This document shows positions 53,200 to 63,926 of a stretch of 64,000 nucleotides of DNA, one piece after another. The stretch's first letter is position 1. The number at the start of each line of letters is the position of its first letter. The position numbers and the translations under genes are program-made. The DNA comes from Stenotrophomonas maltophilia (GTDB lineage Bacteria > Pseudomonadota > Gammaproteobacteria > Xanthomonadales > Xanthomonadaceae), in the NCBI RefSeq assembly GCF_004920835.1, contig NZ_QFHO01000012.1, positions 1 to 64,000 of the forward strand, given 5' to 3'. The notes beneath the pieces are model-generated. The model saw only the letters and a program-made list of their open reading frames with translations. It was not told the origin of the DNA and searched no databases.

Positions 53200-54399
53200 T
53201 TAGAAGATCTCCGAGACGTAGTTGTTGTTCATGTGCATGCGGAAGGTCAGCTGCTCACCCGGGTAAGTCGGAGTGAAATCGAAGTCCCAGTAGAAGCGGC
53301 CCTGGGCCACGCTGTCCGCTGCGTTCAGTTCCGGGTCGATCCAGCAGTTGCCGCCGAGGATCGCGCCCTGGGTCTTCAGGCCGCGCAGGAAGGCATTGAC
53401 GCCTTCGCGCACGTCGTCGACGTAGGTCTTGCTGATGCCGCGGTCGACGGCCCACAGATGGGCGGCCTCGAGGCTGTCGGCGATGATGTCGGCAGTGCGC
53501 ACCACGCACAGGAACTGCCACTTGGCGTCGATGCTGGCGGTGCGGTTGCCCCACAGGCGGAAGCCACCTTCGCGGATGATGGTCGCCACGTTCGACTGGT
53601 TCAGCAGGTTGGCGCGGCTGCTCGCATCGGACAGCCCGAAGTCGATCGCACGTGCGGTACCGACCACACCGTTGAGCTCCAGGTTCGACGGCGATGCCCA
53701 CCAGCCACGTTCGTTGTCGCTGCGGGCGATGGCGCCGGCCACGGCACCGGAGGCGTAGCGGGTGACGATGGCATCACCGGACTGCACCAGCAGTGCCGGG
53801 TCGACCACGTAGACACGCTTGGAGCCGGTCAGGGTGGTGGTGCTCTTGGCCGCGTCGTCGTTGCTGTTCGGGCCGTCCTTGATGATCACCGCGCGCAGCT
53901 TGTCGGCGATGCCCAGCAGTTCGGCTACGACCGGGTTGGCCAGCAGCTCCGTGTCGCGCTTTTCGTGGGTATGGGTGAAGCCCGGTACCGCCAGGATGCG
54001 CGGCTTGATGCCGACCACCGACTTGGCAGCCAGCAGCGCGTGTACGCCGGTGTAGGCACCGGTCTGCGCGTTCACGCCGCCCAGCACGTTGGCCAGGGTG
54101 TCGTTCTCGGTGGCGCCCTTCTCGACGCGGATGACGACGACGACGGCGTTGGACTGGTCGAAGATGGCGTCGAGCTGGCCCGGAAGGGTACCTTCATCGA
54201 CTTCGGTAGCCGCGTTTGCGAGCAGCTTTGCGGCCTGCGAACGCGAGGTCACCAGGACCGGGGTGTTGTACGGGAAGGCGTTCTTGTCGGCGCGGGGCGC
54301 GGTGCCCACGATGCCGATGACGCTGGTCGAGGCAACAGCGATCGAGCGGGAACCACCATCGATGTTGACGACCTGCACGCCATGCAGAAATTCGGCCAT
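53200..54399 (-). CDS. FI: Tail sheath protein gpFI
   Basis: 399 aa, MAEFLHGVQVVNIDGGSRSIAVASTSVIGIVGTA start and C-terminal YWDFDFTPTYPGEQLTFRMHMN, the contractile sheath family (P2 FI 396 aa). Confidence 0.94.
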   Translation of the reverse strand: MAEFLHGVQVVNIDGGSRSIAVASTSVIGIVGTAPRADKNAFPYNTPVLVTSRSQAAKLLANAATEVDEGTLPGQLDAIFDQSNAVVVVIRVEKGATENDTLANVLGGVNAQTGAYTGVHALLAAKSVVGIKPRILAVPGFTHTHEKRDTELLANPVVAELLGIADKLRAVIIKDGPNSNDDAAKSTTTLTGSKRVYVVDPALLVQSGDAIVTRYASGAVAGAIARSDNERGWWASPSNLELNGVVGTARAIDFGLSDASSRANLLNQSNVATIIREGGFRLWGNRTASIDAKWQFLCVVRTADIIADSLEAAHLWAVDRGISKTYVDDVREGVNAFLRGLKTQGAILGGNCWIDPELNAADSVAQGRFYWDFDFTPTYPGEQLTFRMHMNNNYVSEIF

Positions 54400-54470
54400 G
54401 CGTTGTTTTTTCCTTGGTTGGGTGGGTGCTGCGGTCGCGATCTGCGCCGCATGGGTAAATGTTCGTATCT

Positions 54471-54501
54471 GGCCGCGGCTGGATTAATTGCAGCCGTGGC
54501 C
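54471..54501 (-). terminator. Hairpin between the G-like gene and FI
   Basis: GGCCGCGGCTG-GATTAATTG-CAGCCGTGGCC, an 11-bp stem in the only noticeable gap of the tail operon. Confidence 0.5.
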
Positions 54502-54506
54502 CGGCA

Positions 54507-55091
54507 TCACGGTTGCGGCAGCGGCGCCACTTCGGGTTCGGGTGCAACCACCATCACCCACGCCGTGCTGGCTTCGTCGAAGGTGACCGGGTAGCTGCGG
54601 TCGCGGGGCGGTGCAAGGTCGGTGACCGTGGACGGCAGCGCAACGCCGCGGGGTACGGCGGTGGCGAAACTCGCATCACGCTTGTTCCACAGCGGCCGCG
54701 TGCTGTAATCCGGCAGCAGGGCCCATTCGCGGCGGCTGGCGTTCCAGGCGTTGTACTGCGCAGTGGTGCCATCCAGCTTGAACGGTTCCGAAAGGGTCAC
54801 GTCCTGGGGCAATGGCTGGCCGAGCACGAGGCGATTGGGCACCGCCATCGCCGTGCGCGTGTCCCACAGCATGCAGTTGCGGAAATCGGCCACCATTTCC
54901 CAGCGTGTGCCGTCGTCGGCCAGGCGCAATGCCTGGTACTCGCCTGCAGGTTGGCGGGGGGCGACATCCACGGTGAAGTCGGGCAGGTTCCATGCACCAT
55001 CGGGCGATGGCTGCAGGCGGACCTTGCCCACGTAGGCGCGGGTGTCGGGATCGTAGGAGTGCGCGAAGCGCGGTTCGGTAGGCAAGCTCAT
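54507..55091 (-). CDS. Putative tail fibre assembly protein (gpG position)
   Basis: 194 aa, MSLPTEPRFAHSYDPDTRAYVG. Repeated W/D-rich segments (RWEMVADFRNCMLWDT, NASRREWALLPDYSTR) are like those of tail-fibre chaperones. Assigned mainly by position behind gpH; the sequence differs from classical P2 gpG. Confidence 0.6.
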   Translation of the reverse strand: MSLPTEPRFAHSYDPDTRAYVGKVRLQPSPDGAWNLPDFTVDVAPRQPAGEYQALRLADDGTRWEMVADFRNCMLWDTRTAMAVPNRLVLGQPLPQDVTLSEPFKLDGTTAQYNAWNASRREWALLPDYSTRPLWNKRDASFATAVPRGVALPSTVTDLAPPRDRSYPVTFDEASTAWVMVVAPEPEVAPLPQP

Positions 55092-55095
55092 GTCC

Positions 55096-56613
55096 TCAGT
55101 ACGCGATGCAATAGATCATCCGCAGGCCGGCCGGCAGGTTGCGGTCGCCACCGGCGTTCTCCACCACGATGGTGTGGGTGTGTGAACCGGCGTCGGCAGC
55201 CGAAGCGGCATGGCCGTGGTCACCCACCTGGGCGATGGAGATGGTGTGCGAGTGGGCGCCGGCGCCGTTCATGCCGATGTTGTGGCCGTGCGCGCCTGCA
55301 CCGTCGGTGGTGAAACTGTGCGCGTGGCCACCGGCCGGGCTGGTGTACGGCCAGGGGTTGTCGTAGTCCAGGTTGCCGCGCGAACCGGCGTGATTGTTGT
55401 AGTCGGCGCCCCACGGATAGGTGGTTCCGGATTCGGCGAATGCGGTGAGATGCTGGTGATCACCAATCCAGGAGGTGCCACCGGTATGCCCATGGTGACC
55501 CTGCGAATCGGTCCATGCGCCGTGCGCGTGGTCACCGACGGCGCTTGCGCTGGCACCATGGGAATGGGCACCGCCTGCACCTACCGAAATGGCATGGCTG
55601 TGGTTGCCTGCCGCTGCCGTGCTTGCACTGTGGGCGTGGCGGATCACCTCACCCTGGGTGAAGCTGCCGACAGCGTCCGGGTTCAGCGTGTGGGTGACCA
55701 CCGTACCTTCCTGCATTGCAGGCAGGTTGAAGGTGGTCGCACCATCACCAGCGCCGTAGCGGGTACCGATGGCGGCAAACAGTGCCGGATAGCTGGCACG
55801 CAGCACGGCGGCACCGTTGCACAGCAGCATGCCGCTCGGTGCGGTGGCACCGGCGAACAGGATCACCTGGCCGGGCACGTGCACGCTGGACGGCACGCCG
55901 GTCATGTTGCGCCAGTCCAGGTAGTGGGTGCCGTGCCGGCCATCAAGCAGGTCGGCGTCCAGGCCCTTGTCGGCTCCCTCGTCCTTCAGCGCCGCCGATT
56001 TCAGGCCCAGAGCGGAACGGAACGCGGCATCGGTGGCGACCGACAACAGCGTGCGCACGAACTGGGTCGGTGCGCTGGCGCCGAAGCGCTTGTCGATGAA
56101 AGCGCGCAGGCCACGCGGGGTGACAGCGCGTTGTGCATCAGCACCGTCCTCGGTTTCGGTGGAGGTGGCCAGCTCGACCACGCCCTGTACCTCGGTGGTG
56201 GAGGGCGGGTAGATGAATTCGGCATTGCCGAACTCGATCAGCGCGGTATCCACTTCGCTGAAGCGGATGTCGGTAGAGAGCAGCAGCATCGAGGCCGCGG
56301 TCTTCTCCATGATCGGATCGGCCTGGCCGAAGGTTGCGAACAGCGTGCCGTCGCCCAGGTACAGGCCGAAGCCCCGCAGGCTGTAGGCCGTTGCGCTGTC
56401 GTCGCGGATGGTCACGTGCAACGTGTCATCGCCCACGGCCTTGCCGCCGAAGGTCGAGACGCGCTTGATCTCGCCGGGCAGCGTGGTCTGCCCGGCCGAC
56501 GGCGTGAACGCGGTGGAAGTCAGGCCGATCTCGGTGATCAGTACGGCGCTGGTGCCGGTATTGGGTGGATTGACCAGCTTGGCGAAGCCGGCTTCGGTGA
56601 TTTTCAAGCGCAT
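55096..56613 (-). CDS. H: Tail fibre protein gpH-like with His-rich tip
   Basis: 505 aa. The N-terminal about 150 residues (MRLKITEAGFAKLVN...) are the baseplate-binding gpH part; the middle has a phage tail-collar domain (SGMLLCNGAAVLRASYPALFAAIGTRYG); the C-terminal third is full of HxH pairs (HSH, HAH, HGH) spaced by Gly/Ala, like the iron-binding needle of T4 gp37. It would bind the target cell surface. Follows gpI by 8 bases. Confidence 0.85.
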   Translation of the reverse strand: MRLKITEAGFAKLVNPPNTGTSAVLITEIGLTSTAFTPSAGQTTLPGEIKRVSTFGGKAVGDDTLHVTIRDDSATAYSLRGFGLYLGDGTLFATFGQADPIMEKTAASMLLLSTDIRFSEVDTALIEFGNAEFIYPPSTTEVQGVVELATSTETEDGADAQRAVTPRGLRAFIDKRFGASAPTQFVRTLLSVATDAAFRSALGLKSAALKDEGADKGLDADLLDGRHGTHYLDWRNMTGVPSSVHVPGQVILFAGATAPSGMLLCNGAAVLRASYPALFAAIGTRYGAGDGATTFNLPAMQEGTVVTHTLNPDAVGSFTQGEVIRHAHSASTAAAGNHSHAISVGAGGAHSHGASASAVGDHAHGAWTDSQGHHGHTGGTSWIGDHQHLTAFAESGTTYPWGADYNNHAGSRGNLDYDNPWPYTSPAGGHAHSFTTDGAGAHGHNIGMNGAGAHSHTISIAQVGDHGHAASAADAGSHTHTIVVENAGGDRNLPAGLRMIYCIAY

Positions 56614-56620
56614 GCGGGGT

Positions 56621-58811
<2,191 letters not shown>

Positions 58812-58813
58812 GG

Positions 58814-59152
58814 TTAGCGAACCTCGATTCCTTCGATGGTGATCGCCTCGCCGTCGGGCAGATGGATTCCGGTCACTGCCAGGATCATCACGCCAGGGGC
58901 GGGGAGGGAGACGTCGACGTTCTCGACGTGGAGCCGGGGTTCCCATCGCGCGAGTGCGTCGACGGTGGCCGCGATCAGGTCCATGCGCAGCGAGCGGTTG
59001 GTCGGCGCATCGATCAGTTCGAATACGCGCGAGCCATACTCGCGACGCAGTACGCGGGAGCCCAAGGGCGTGGTGAGAACGTCACGCACGGATTGATGCA
59101 GATGGGCCAGCCCATCCAGTGGTTTGCCGGTGTTGGCGTCGATTCCTCGCAT
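58814..59152 (-). CDS. W: Baseplate protein gpW (gp25-like)
   Basis: 112 aa, MRGIDANTGKPLDGLAHLHQSVRDVLTTPLGSRVLRREYGS: the gpW/gp25 lysozyme-like wedge family. Confidence 0.93.
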   Translation of the reverse strand: MRGIDANTGKPLDGLAHLHQSVRDVLTTPLGSRVLRREYGSRVFELIDAPTNRSLRMDLIAATVDALARWEPRLHVENVDVSLPAPGVMILAVTGIHLPDGEAITIEGIEVR

Positions 59153-59204
59153 GGCCTCTATCGTCGTGGAGTGCGGGTTTTCAGGGCATTGCACGCGTGG
59201 CCGT

Positions 59205-59795
59205 TCAGGGCTGCGCGGGCGTGGTCGGTGCAGTCGGTCCCTGCGCGGTGTGCGTATGGGCCTTGAGGCCGATGGCGCCGGCCTTGATCTCCGCCGGCGT
59301 GCTGATGTCCTTGCCGGCGGTGATCGCGCCGGCAACCTCGAGGTCGCCGGTGGCCTTGATCGACGGCGTATCGAGCAGCACCGATTGCGTGGCCATCACC
59401 TGCGCATTGCTGCAGTGGACAATGACGTTGCCACTGCCGGCGTGGACGGTCAGCGTGGTGGTTTCCTGGTCGTACTCGACAAAGCTGCCGTCGGCGAATT
59501 CAGTGCGCTGCCGCAGGCGTGAATCGGCCGGTGCCGGGAAACGATCCTGGTACAGGCTGCCCAGCACCAGCGCCTGGCCTGGATCACCGTAGGGGCAGGC
59601 CAGCACCACCTGCTCGCCCGGCTCCGGTGCACACCAGCTGCGCACGCCGGGCCCGGCACGCCGCTCCAGCCAGGGAATCCAGTCGGTGAGCATGCCGTCG
59701 GCATCAATGCGCACGTGGCCATTGGCCTCATCCAGCTCGCGCACGACGCCGATCATCAACAGGTTGGCGATCAGCCTGGCGTGTTCGGCGCTCAT
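59205..59795 (-). CDS. V: Baseplate spike protein gpV
   Basis: 196 aa (P2 gpV 211). An OB-fold start (IGVVRELDEANGHVRIDADG), PGEQVVLACPYGDPGQALVLGSLYQ, a beta-helix stretch and the HTHTAQGPT end whose HxH motif binds the iron ion of the spike tip. Confidence 0.92.
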   Translation of the reverse strand: MSAEHARLIANLLMIGVVRELDEANGHVRIDADGMLTDWIPWLERRAGPGVRSWCAPEPGEQVVLACPYGDPGQALVLGSLYQDRFPAPADSRLRQRTEFADGSFVEYDQETTTLTVHAGSGNVIVHCSNAQVMATQSVLLDTPSIKATGDLEVAGAITAGKDISTPAEIKAGAIGLKAHTHTAQGPTAPTTPAQP

Positions 59796-60346
59796 GGTGC
59801 CGCTCCCTCGATGGACTGGTAGCGGGCCTGGTGATCGCTACCGATCTCCGGCACGAAGCTGTAGAAGGCCTGCGGCACCACGCCACCGGTTTCTTCCCAG
59901 CTGTTGCTGCCCAGGGCGACCGGCAACGACCACTCGACCACCCAGGTGCGAAGCCCGGGCTGTGCCGTTGCGGGATCCTCGGGCAGCGCGGCGATCACCT
60001 CGATCGCCCCACTGGGTGCGCCTGGGAATCGGCCGAGCTGATGCAGCCAGCTCGCCAGGCCAACAGCGGCGTTACGCAGCTGCATTGCTGCGCCTGCAGT
60101 GGCGGTGGCCACGACGATGCGCGCTTCGAAACGCAGCACGGCCTGCAGCTGCCCGCTGCCGTCGTCGTTGTCCTTGCCGCGATCACAGCGGGTCAGTGCC
60201 AGCAGGCAGGCCGGCGTGACCGGCCCTTCGGCGCTCGCGTCGCGATAGAACTCGACGGTTGCGAAGCCCGGAAAGCGCGCGCGGATCGCGGCTTCGATAG
60301 CGGCATGCAGCGCGTCGAGAGTGGAAGGTTGGGAGTCGTTCGCCAT
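59792..60346 (-). CDS. Tail-completion-like protein (P2 R/S position)
   Basis: 184 aa, MANDSQPSTLDALHAAIEAAIRARFPGF to FYSFVPEIGSDHQARY. Lies between the lysis genes and gpV where P2 carries R and S, but I see no clear motif of either. ATGA overlap with gpV. Confidence 0.6.
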   Translation of the reverse strand: MANDSQPSTLDALHAAIEAAIRARFPGFATVEFYRDASAEGPVTPACLLALTRCDRGKDNDDGSGQLQAVLRFEARIVVATATAGAAMQLRNAAVGLASWLHQLGRFPGAPSGAIEVIAALPEDPATAQPGLRTWVVEWSLPVALGSNSWEETGGVVPQAFYSFVPEIGSDHQARYQSIEGAAP

Positions 60347-60461
60347 GTCAGCTCGTACGTTGAATGGGAGGACGCGCGTGATCAGGGGCGACGCGCGCTG
60401 TCTGCATGTAGTGTTGCCATCACCCGGGGTGGGCGGCATTGCAGGCGTGGCCTTAGCCGGC

Positions 60462-60800
60462 TCAATACGGGCCGTGCGCGCCTGTGGTGTCACCGGCGGT
60501 ACATCCGGCTGGTTTCACCAGTGGCGCGCCATTGAGGGTGAAGCCCTGCTGGCTGCCGAGGCTGCACAGCAGGGCGCGCAGCTGATCAGCCAGTTCGTGG
60601 TAGTGCCGCGCCACGGCGACGTGGTTGCGCAGCAGCGCATCGTCGTCCGCGGCCTGCAGGTCCGGCAGGGCTCGCGGCGCGCGCAGCTGGGCTGGCGCGA
60701 TGTGCAGATCAATGCTGAGAGGAGCCTGCGTTGGCTTCGCGCCAGATGCGCACGAACTCAGCGTCAGCATTGCCGCGATCACGGCGAGGGGTCTTGGCAT
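60462..60800 (-). CDS. Outer-membrane spanin (Rz1-like lipoprotein)
   Basis: 112 aa starting inside the Rz gene in another frame. Signal MPRPLAVIAAMLTLSSC with lipobox LSSC (Cys17). Joins with the inner spanin to fuse the membranes during lysis. Confidence 0.8.
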   Translation of the reverse strand: MPRPLAVIAAMLTLSSCASGAKPTQAPLSIDLHIAPAQLRAPRALPDLQAADDDALLRNHVAVARHYHELADQLRALLCSLGSQQGFTLNGAPLVKPAGCTAGDTTGAHGPY

Positions 60801-61080
60801 GGGTCTCGATGTCCTGTTGCAGTGCGTTGAACTGCTGGCTGCGCGTGGCCTGTGCGGCGACGTGCTGTGATTCGGCCTGTGCTCCGGCACGTGCGTTGGC
60901 CTGGTCCTGCTGGTGGGCGGCCTGGGCGATGCCGGCGCGCAGGGCCTGCTGCGCCGCCTGCACCATGGCGACGGCGCGGTCGGCACTGCGGTCGCGCAGT
61001 GTCCAGCCCAGCCAGGCGCAGACCACATGGCTGGCGACCAGTGCAAGCAGGGCGATGCGCATCCGGAGCAGGATCGGCAT
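60709..61080 (-). CDS. Inner-membrane spanin (Rz/LysB-like)
   Basis: 123 aa with one N-terminal TM (MRIALLALVASHVVCAWLGW) and a long Ala/Gln coiled coil. ATGA overlap with the endolysin; the Rz1 frame is embedded in its 3' half. Confidence 0.82.
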   Translation of the reverse strand: MPILLRMRIALLALVASHVVCAWLGWTLRDRSADRAVAMVQAAQQALRAGIAQAAHQQDQANARAGAQAESQHVAAQATRSQQFNALQQDIETHAKTPRRDRGNADAEFVRIWREANAGSSQH

Positions 61081-61565
61081 CAGGAAAGGCTCCCACCGGC
61101 GGCGCTATAGGCCGCGCGCAGCGTCTCCAGCGCATGCTCCTTCTGCCCATATCCGGCGCCCGGCAGCGAGGCCCAGATCCCCCGTGCCGCGCTGACGGCG
61201 GCGTCGAAGCGGCCGAGGCGGACCAGTTCGTAGGCACCGCATTGCTTGAGCAGGGCCACCGCAGCACGGTCCTGGGACACCGGCCGGAAATCGGGCAGGG
61301 CCAGGCGAGCGCGCAGGTCGTCCCAGGTACTGCGCAGGAACTGGTAGCGGCCGGCCGCACTGGACTTGATGCCGTAACGCGGCAGCGATACCAGCACGCG
61401 CGGATGATCGCGGTAGTCGCTGAGCAGCTGGCCACCGACGATCACGTCGTAGCCACGGTCACGCGAACGCTGGCGCGGAATATCGGTGCCTTCGGACACG
61501 GCCAGCATGTCCAGGAACGCGGCGACGTTGGTGCCGCCGAGGGCGCTGGCTGCAGCGGCGGTCAT
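61080..61565 (-). CDS. Endolysin, lambda R-type lytic transglycosylase (GH104)
   Basis: 161 aa. FLDMLAVSEGTD (Glu25), RGYDVIVGGQLLSDYRDHPR, AAGRYQFLRSTWDDLRA and IWASLPGAGYGQKEH follow lambda R closely. Cuts peptidoglycan for release. No signal peptide. Confidence 0.92.
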   Translation of the reverse strand: MTAAAASALGGTNVAAFLDMLAVSEGTDIPRQRSRDRGYDVIVGGQLLSDYRDHPRVLVSLPRYGIKSSAAGRYQFLRSTWDDLRARLALPDFRPVSQDRAAVALLKQCGAYELVRLGRFDAAVSAARGIWASLPGAGYGQKEHALETLRAAYSAAGGSLS

Positions 61566-61912
61566 GCGGCGGCTCCCGGCTGCTTGCGCACCAGGTCCAG
61601 CAGCGCAGCTATCTGCACGCTCTGCTGGGTGACCTGGGCACGCAGGGCGCTGACTTCACCGCGCAGCTGGCCGATCTCCTGGGCCATCGCTTCGCGTTCG
61701 TGCATCAGCTCATCGGCACGCGTGCGCTCGGCCGCCAGCTGCTCCTGCAGGGTGCGCAGGGTGTTGCTGGTGGCCTCGTCGGCGGTACGGTCGACCTTGG
61801 CCGAGGACAGCCATTGTCGAAGCCACAGCGATACCGCGATCACCACGCCGGAGGTACCGCCCAGGTACTTGGCCCAGTCCGGCACACCGGCCAGCAGGTC
61901 GCTCTCGTTCAT
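61562..61912 (-). CDS. Small membrane protein, candidate holin
   Basis: 116 aa: one TM (KYLGGTSGVVIAVSLWLRQWL) then a long coiled coil (LRTLQEQLAAERTRADELMH...). It stands where the holin is expected, with ATGA overlaps on both sides, but a single TM plus coiled coil is atypical for classical holins. Confidence 0.6.
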   Translation of the reverse strand: MNESDLLAGVPDWAKYLGGTSGVVIAVSLWLRQWLSSAKVDRTADEATSNTLRTLQEQLAAERTRADELMHEREAMAQEIGQLRGEVSALRAQVTQQSVQIAALLDLVRKQPGAAA

Positions 61913-62358
61913 GCGCGTGCGTACCCCTTGAGCAGGGCCGGGTGGACCGGTGGTGGCGGCGTGGAACGGGCGCCGCGCAGCGCGCGCTTGATGGTGGTCT
62001 GCGAGACGCCGAACTCGCGCGCGACATGCTCGCGGGGCGTGCCGCTGGCCACCGCGCGTGCGATCTGCTCGCGGCGCTCATGTGCACTGGCGGCGAAGCA
62101 CGATGCCAGGAACAGCAGCTCGCCACCGAAGTGAGCAACCAGTCGCTGCGCGACCTCAAGGCCAAGGATGTCGATCAGCCGGTGCTGGTCGGGCAGGCTG
62201 GAGGGGACGTAGACGATGACGCGATGGCGTCCGGTGGTACTGGAGGTGGTCGGCGGCCACGCACGCACAAGCGTGAGGGCTGCGGATTCGCCGATGACCT
62301 CGGCCAGGGTCTGGATGCTGTCGGGCAACGCGTTCATGGGAAGTCTGTTCAGTGGCAT
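61909..62358 (-). CDS. Mor-family transcriptional activator
   Basis: 149 aa (ATG 62337 would give 142). LPDSIQTLAEVIGESAALTLV and LIDILGLEVAQRLVAHFGGEL are the Mor dimerisation pattern of phage Mu Mor/C; the C-terminal HTH reads REHVAREFGVSQTTIKRAL. It heads the lysis-tail operon and probably drives late transcription. Confidence 0.8.
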   Translation of the reverse strand: MPLNRLPMNALPDSIQTLAEVIGESAALTLVRAWPPTTSSTTGRHRVIVYVPSSLPDQHRLIDILGLEVAQRLVAHFGGELLFLASCFAASAHERREQIARAVASGTPREHVAREFGVSQTTIKRALRGARSTPPPPVHPALLKGYARA

Positions 62359-62433
62359 GGATATCCACTGTTGCCATCCCGTGGCGTCGGTCAACACCTT
62401 TCATCTACTTTCATTGCGGCGTGCTGAAGGCGT

Positions 62434-62601
62434 TCAGGGCCGGCGGTGAGGATCGGTGAGTGCCTCCAGGTGCAGGTCTCTGAAGCGCTTTTTCAGGTTG
62501 TCCGGCTGTGTCCGGACTTCTGCCGCTATGCAGTACTCCTTGTCCTCACCGCGAGAAAACAACGGCAGGGCAAGGGCAGGCGGCAGGTACAGGGTGAGCA
62601 T
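62434..62601 (-). CDS. Hypothetical 55-aa protein
   Basis: MLTLYLPPALALPLFSRGED then a charged helical part (VRTQPDNLKKRFRDLHLEAL) ending DPHRRP. The amino-acid use is protein-like. No clear Shine-Dalgarno. It precedes the Mor gene and may be a small regulator; family unknown. Confidence 0.5.
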   Translation of the reverse strand: MLTLYLPPALALPLFSRGEDKEYCIAAEVRTQPDNLKKRFRDLHLEALTDPHRRP

Positions 62602-62642
62602 GACGCAGGACGGCCCATCCTCATGGTGCGTGACCGCTGAAA

Positions 62643-62671
62643 CGAAAAAGCCCCGGACGATGCCGGGGCTT
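62643..62671 (-). terminator. Terminator between the upstream genes and the tail operon
   Basis: Minus strand AAGCCCCGG-CATCGT-CCGGGGCTT followed by TTTCG; ends the 62694-63077 transcript, so the late operon must start downstream of it. Confidence 0.85.
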
Positions 62672-62693
62672 CAGGACTGCAGGTCAGGCTGGA

Positions 62694-63077
62694 TCAAAGA
62701 TCGAACACCAGGTTGCCGCCGGTCTTGCGCGGTATGTAGCCGGCATCGCGCAGCCAGCGCGCCGCGTTGACCTGGTCCATGCGCTTGACCGGGAAGCGGT
62801 TGGCGAACATCAGGAAGCGTGCAACGGTGATCGACTCGCCCTTGCCCTTGAGAGCAGCCAGGGTTTCGGTGAACCATGGCGCAGGCGGCTGCTGGCTGCC
62901 CGGACGGGCGGCGGCACGCGGCTGCAGTGCATTGCCGGTCCCGGTTTGGGCATTGGCCAGCGAGCACAGCGAAATGAAGATCGCATCCAGGCTCACGATG
63001 TCCTTGCCACCCTTGGGCTGCGACTTGAACAATTCGATGGCCTTCTGGCGCGTCGACGTGAACTGTTCGACCTCCAT
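62694..63077 (-). CDS. Hypothetical phage-type protein
   Basis: 127 aa, MEVEQFTSTRQKAIELFKSQ to RDAGYIPRKTGGNLVFDL. AGAGGAAA precedes the ATG. A helical N-terminus, a Pro/Ala linker and a winged-helix-like end; possibly DNA-binding. Not recognised. Confidence 0.65.
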   Translation of the reverse strand: MEVEQFTSTRQKAIELFKSQPKGGKDIVSLDAIFISLCSLANAQTGTGNALQPRAAARPGSQQPPAPWFTETLAALKGKGESITVARFLMFANRFPVKRMDQVNAARWLRDAGYIPRKTGGNLVFDL

Positions 63078-63245
63078 GACATTTCCTCTTTTCTAAAGCG
63101 GTTGGGGATGCAGGGTGACGGCAGGTGCCGTCGGTGTTGGGGGACGACCTTACCGCATTTTCGCCGATGATGGGCCACGGACCGGCATCAGGCCGGGATC
63201 AGGAAGCGCTGCGCGCTTCATCATGCAGGCATCTGCGCCATGCGT

Positions 63246-63884
63246 TCAGATCCACCCGTGGCGCATCAGCTGGTCCAGCGTATTGCGTACCAGGTCGGCT
63301 GGCGTACGGTCGTTGCATACCTCGATGTCGATCAGTTCGTCCGGTAGTGGTTGTTCACTGGCGTGCAGGTCGCTGCTGTGCTGGCCGGGGCGGACGACGC
63401 GGATCACGACACCCCCGCGGCGACGAATCGCGCGGGCCTCGTTGGCGAAACGGACATCGGGAACCAGGCCACCTTCCGGCAGGCGCGAGAACAGCGAGCG
63501 CACCCACAGCTCCGGGTGGACGCGATCGCGCCCCCATTCAGTGCCGGCACTCTGCATCATGTGGCGAGGCGTGAGGTCGGCCAGCCAGTCGATGGCATCC
63601 TCCTTGCGGCTGTCCAGTTCGCGCAGGGACAGGCCGAGGATGGAGGCGACGAACTGCCGCAGCGGTGCGGCGAAGCTGTCGCACGGCAGGGCCAACGCCG
63701 AGGCGAGGCCATTGGCAAGGGTGTCCTTGCCGGCACGCTTGCCGCCTGCAATACCGATATAGAGCGGTGGCCGCGCCAGTGATGCGCTGCGCAGCGGCAC
63801 GCGGCCGAGTGCGGGGCCGGCGCGGAATGCGGCCAGCGTGGCGGCGATCATGCGGTGACCGTTGTCGAGCGAGGTGGGGATCAT
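63246..63884 (-). CDS. Deoxynucleoside monophosphate kinase-like protein
   Basis: 212 aa. P-loop IGIAGGKRAGKDTLA and LVPDVRFANEARAIRRRGGVVIRVVRPG are the phage dNMP kinase pattern (T4 gp1-like). Its role in a locus without replication genes is unclear. Confidence 0.8.
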   Translation of the reverse strand: MIPTSLDNGHRMIAATLAAFRAGPALGRVPLRSASLARPPLYIGIAGGKRAGKDTLANGLASALALPCDSFAAPLRQFVASILGLSLRELDSRKEDAIDWLADLTPRHMMQSAGTEWGRDRVHPELWVRSLFSRLPEGGLVPDVRFANEARAIRRRGGVVIRVVRPGQHSSDLHASEQPLPDELIDIEVCNDRTPADLVRNTLDQLMRHGWI

Positions 63885-63926
63885 GCGGTATCTACTCCTG
63901 GGAGGATGCGACAGGCGCGGCGACGA

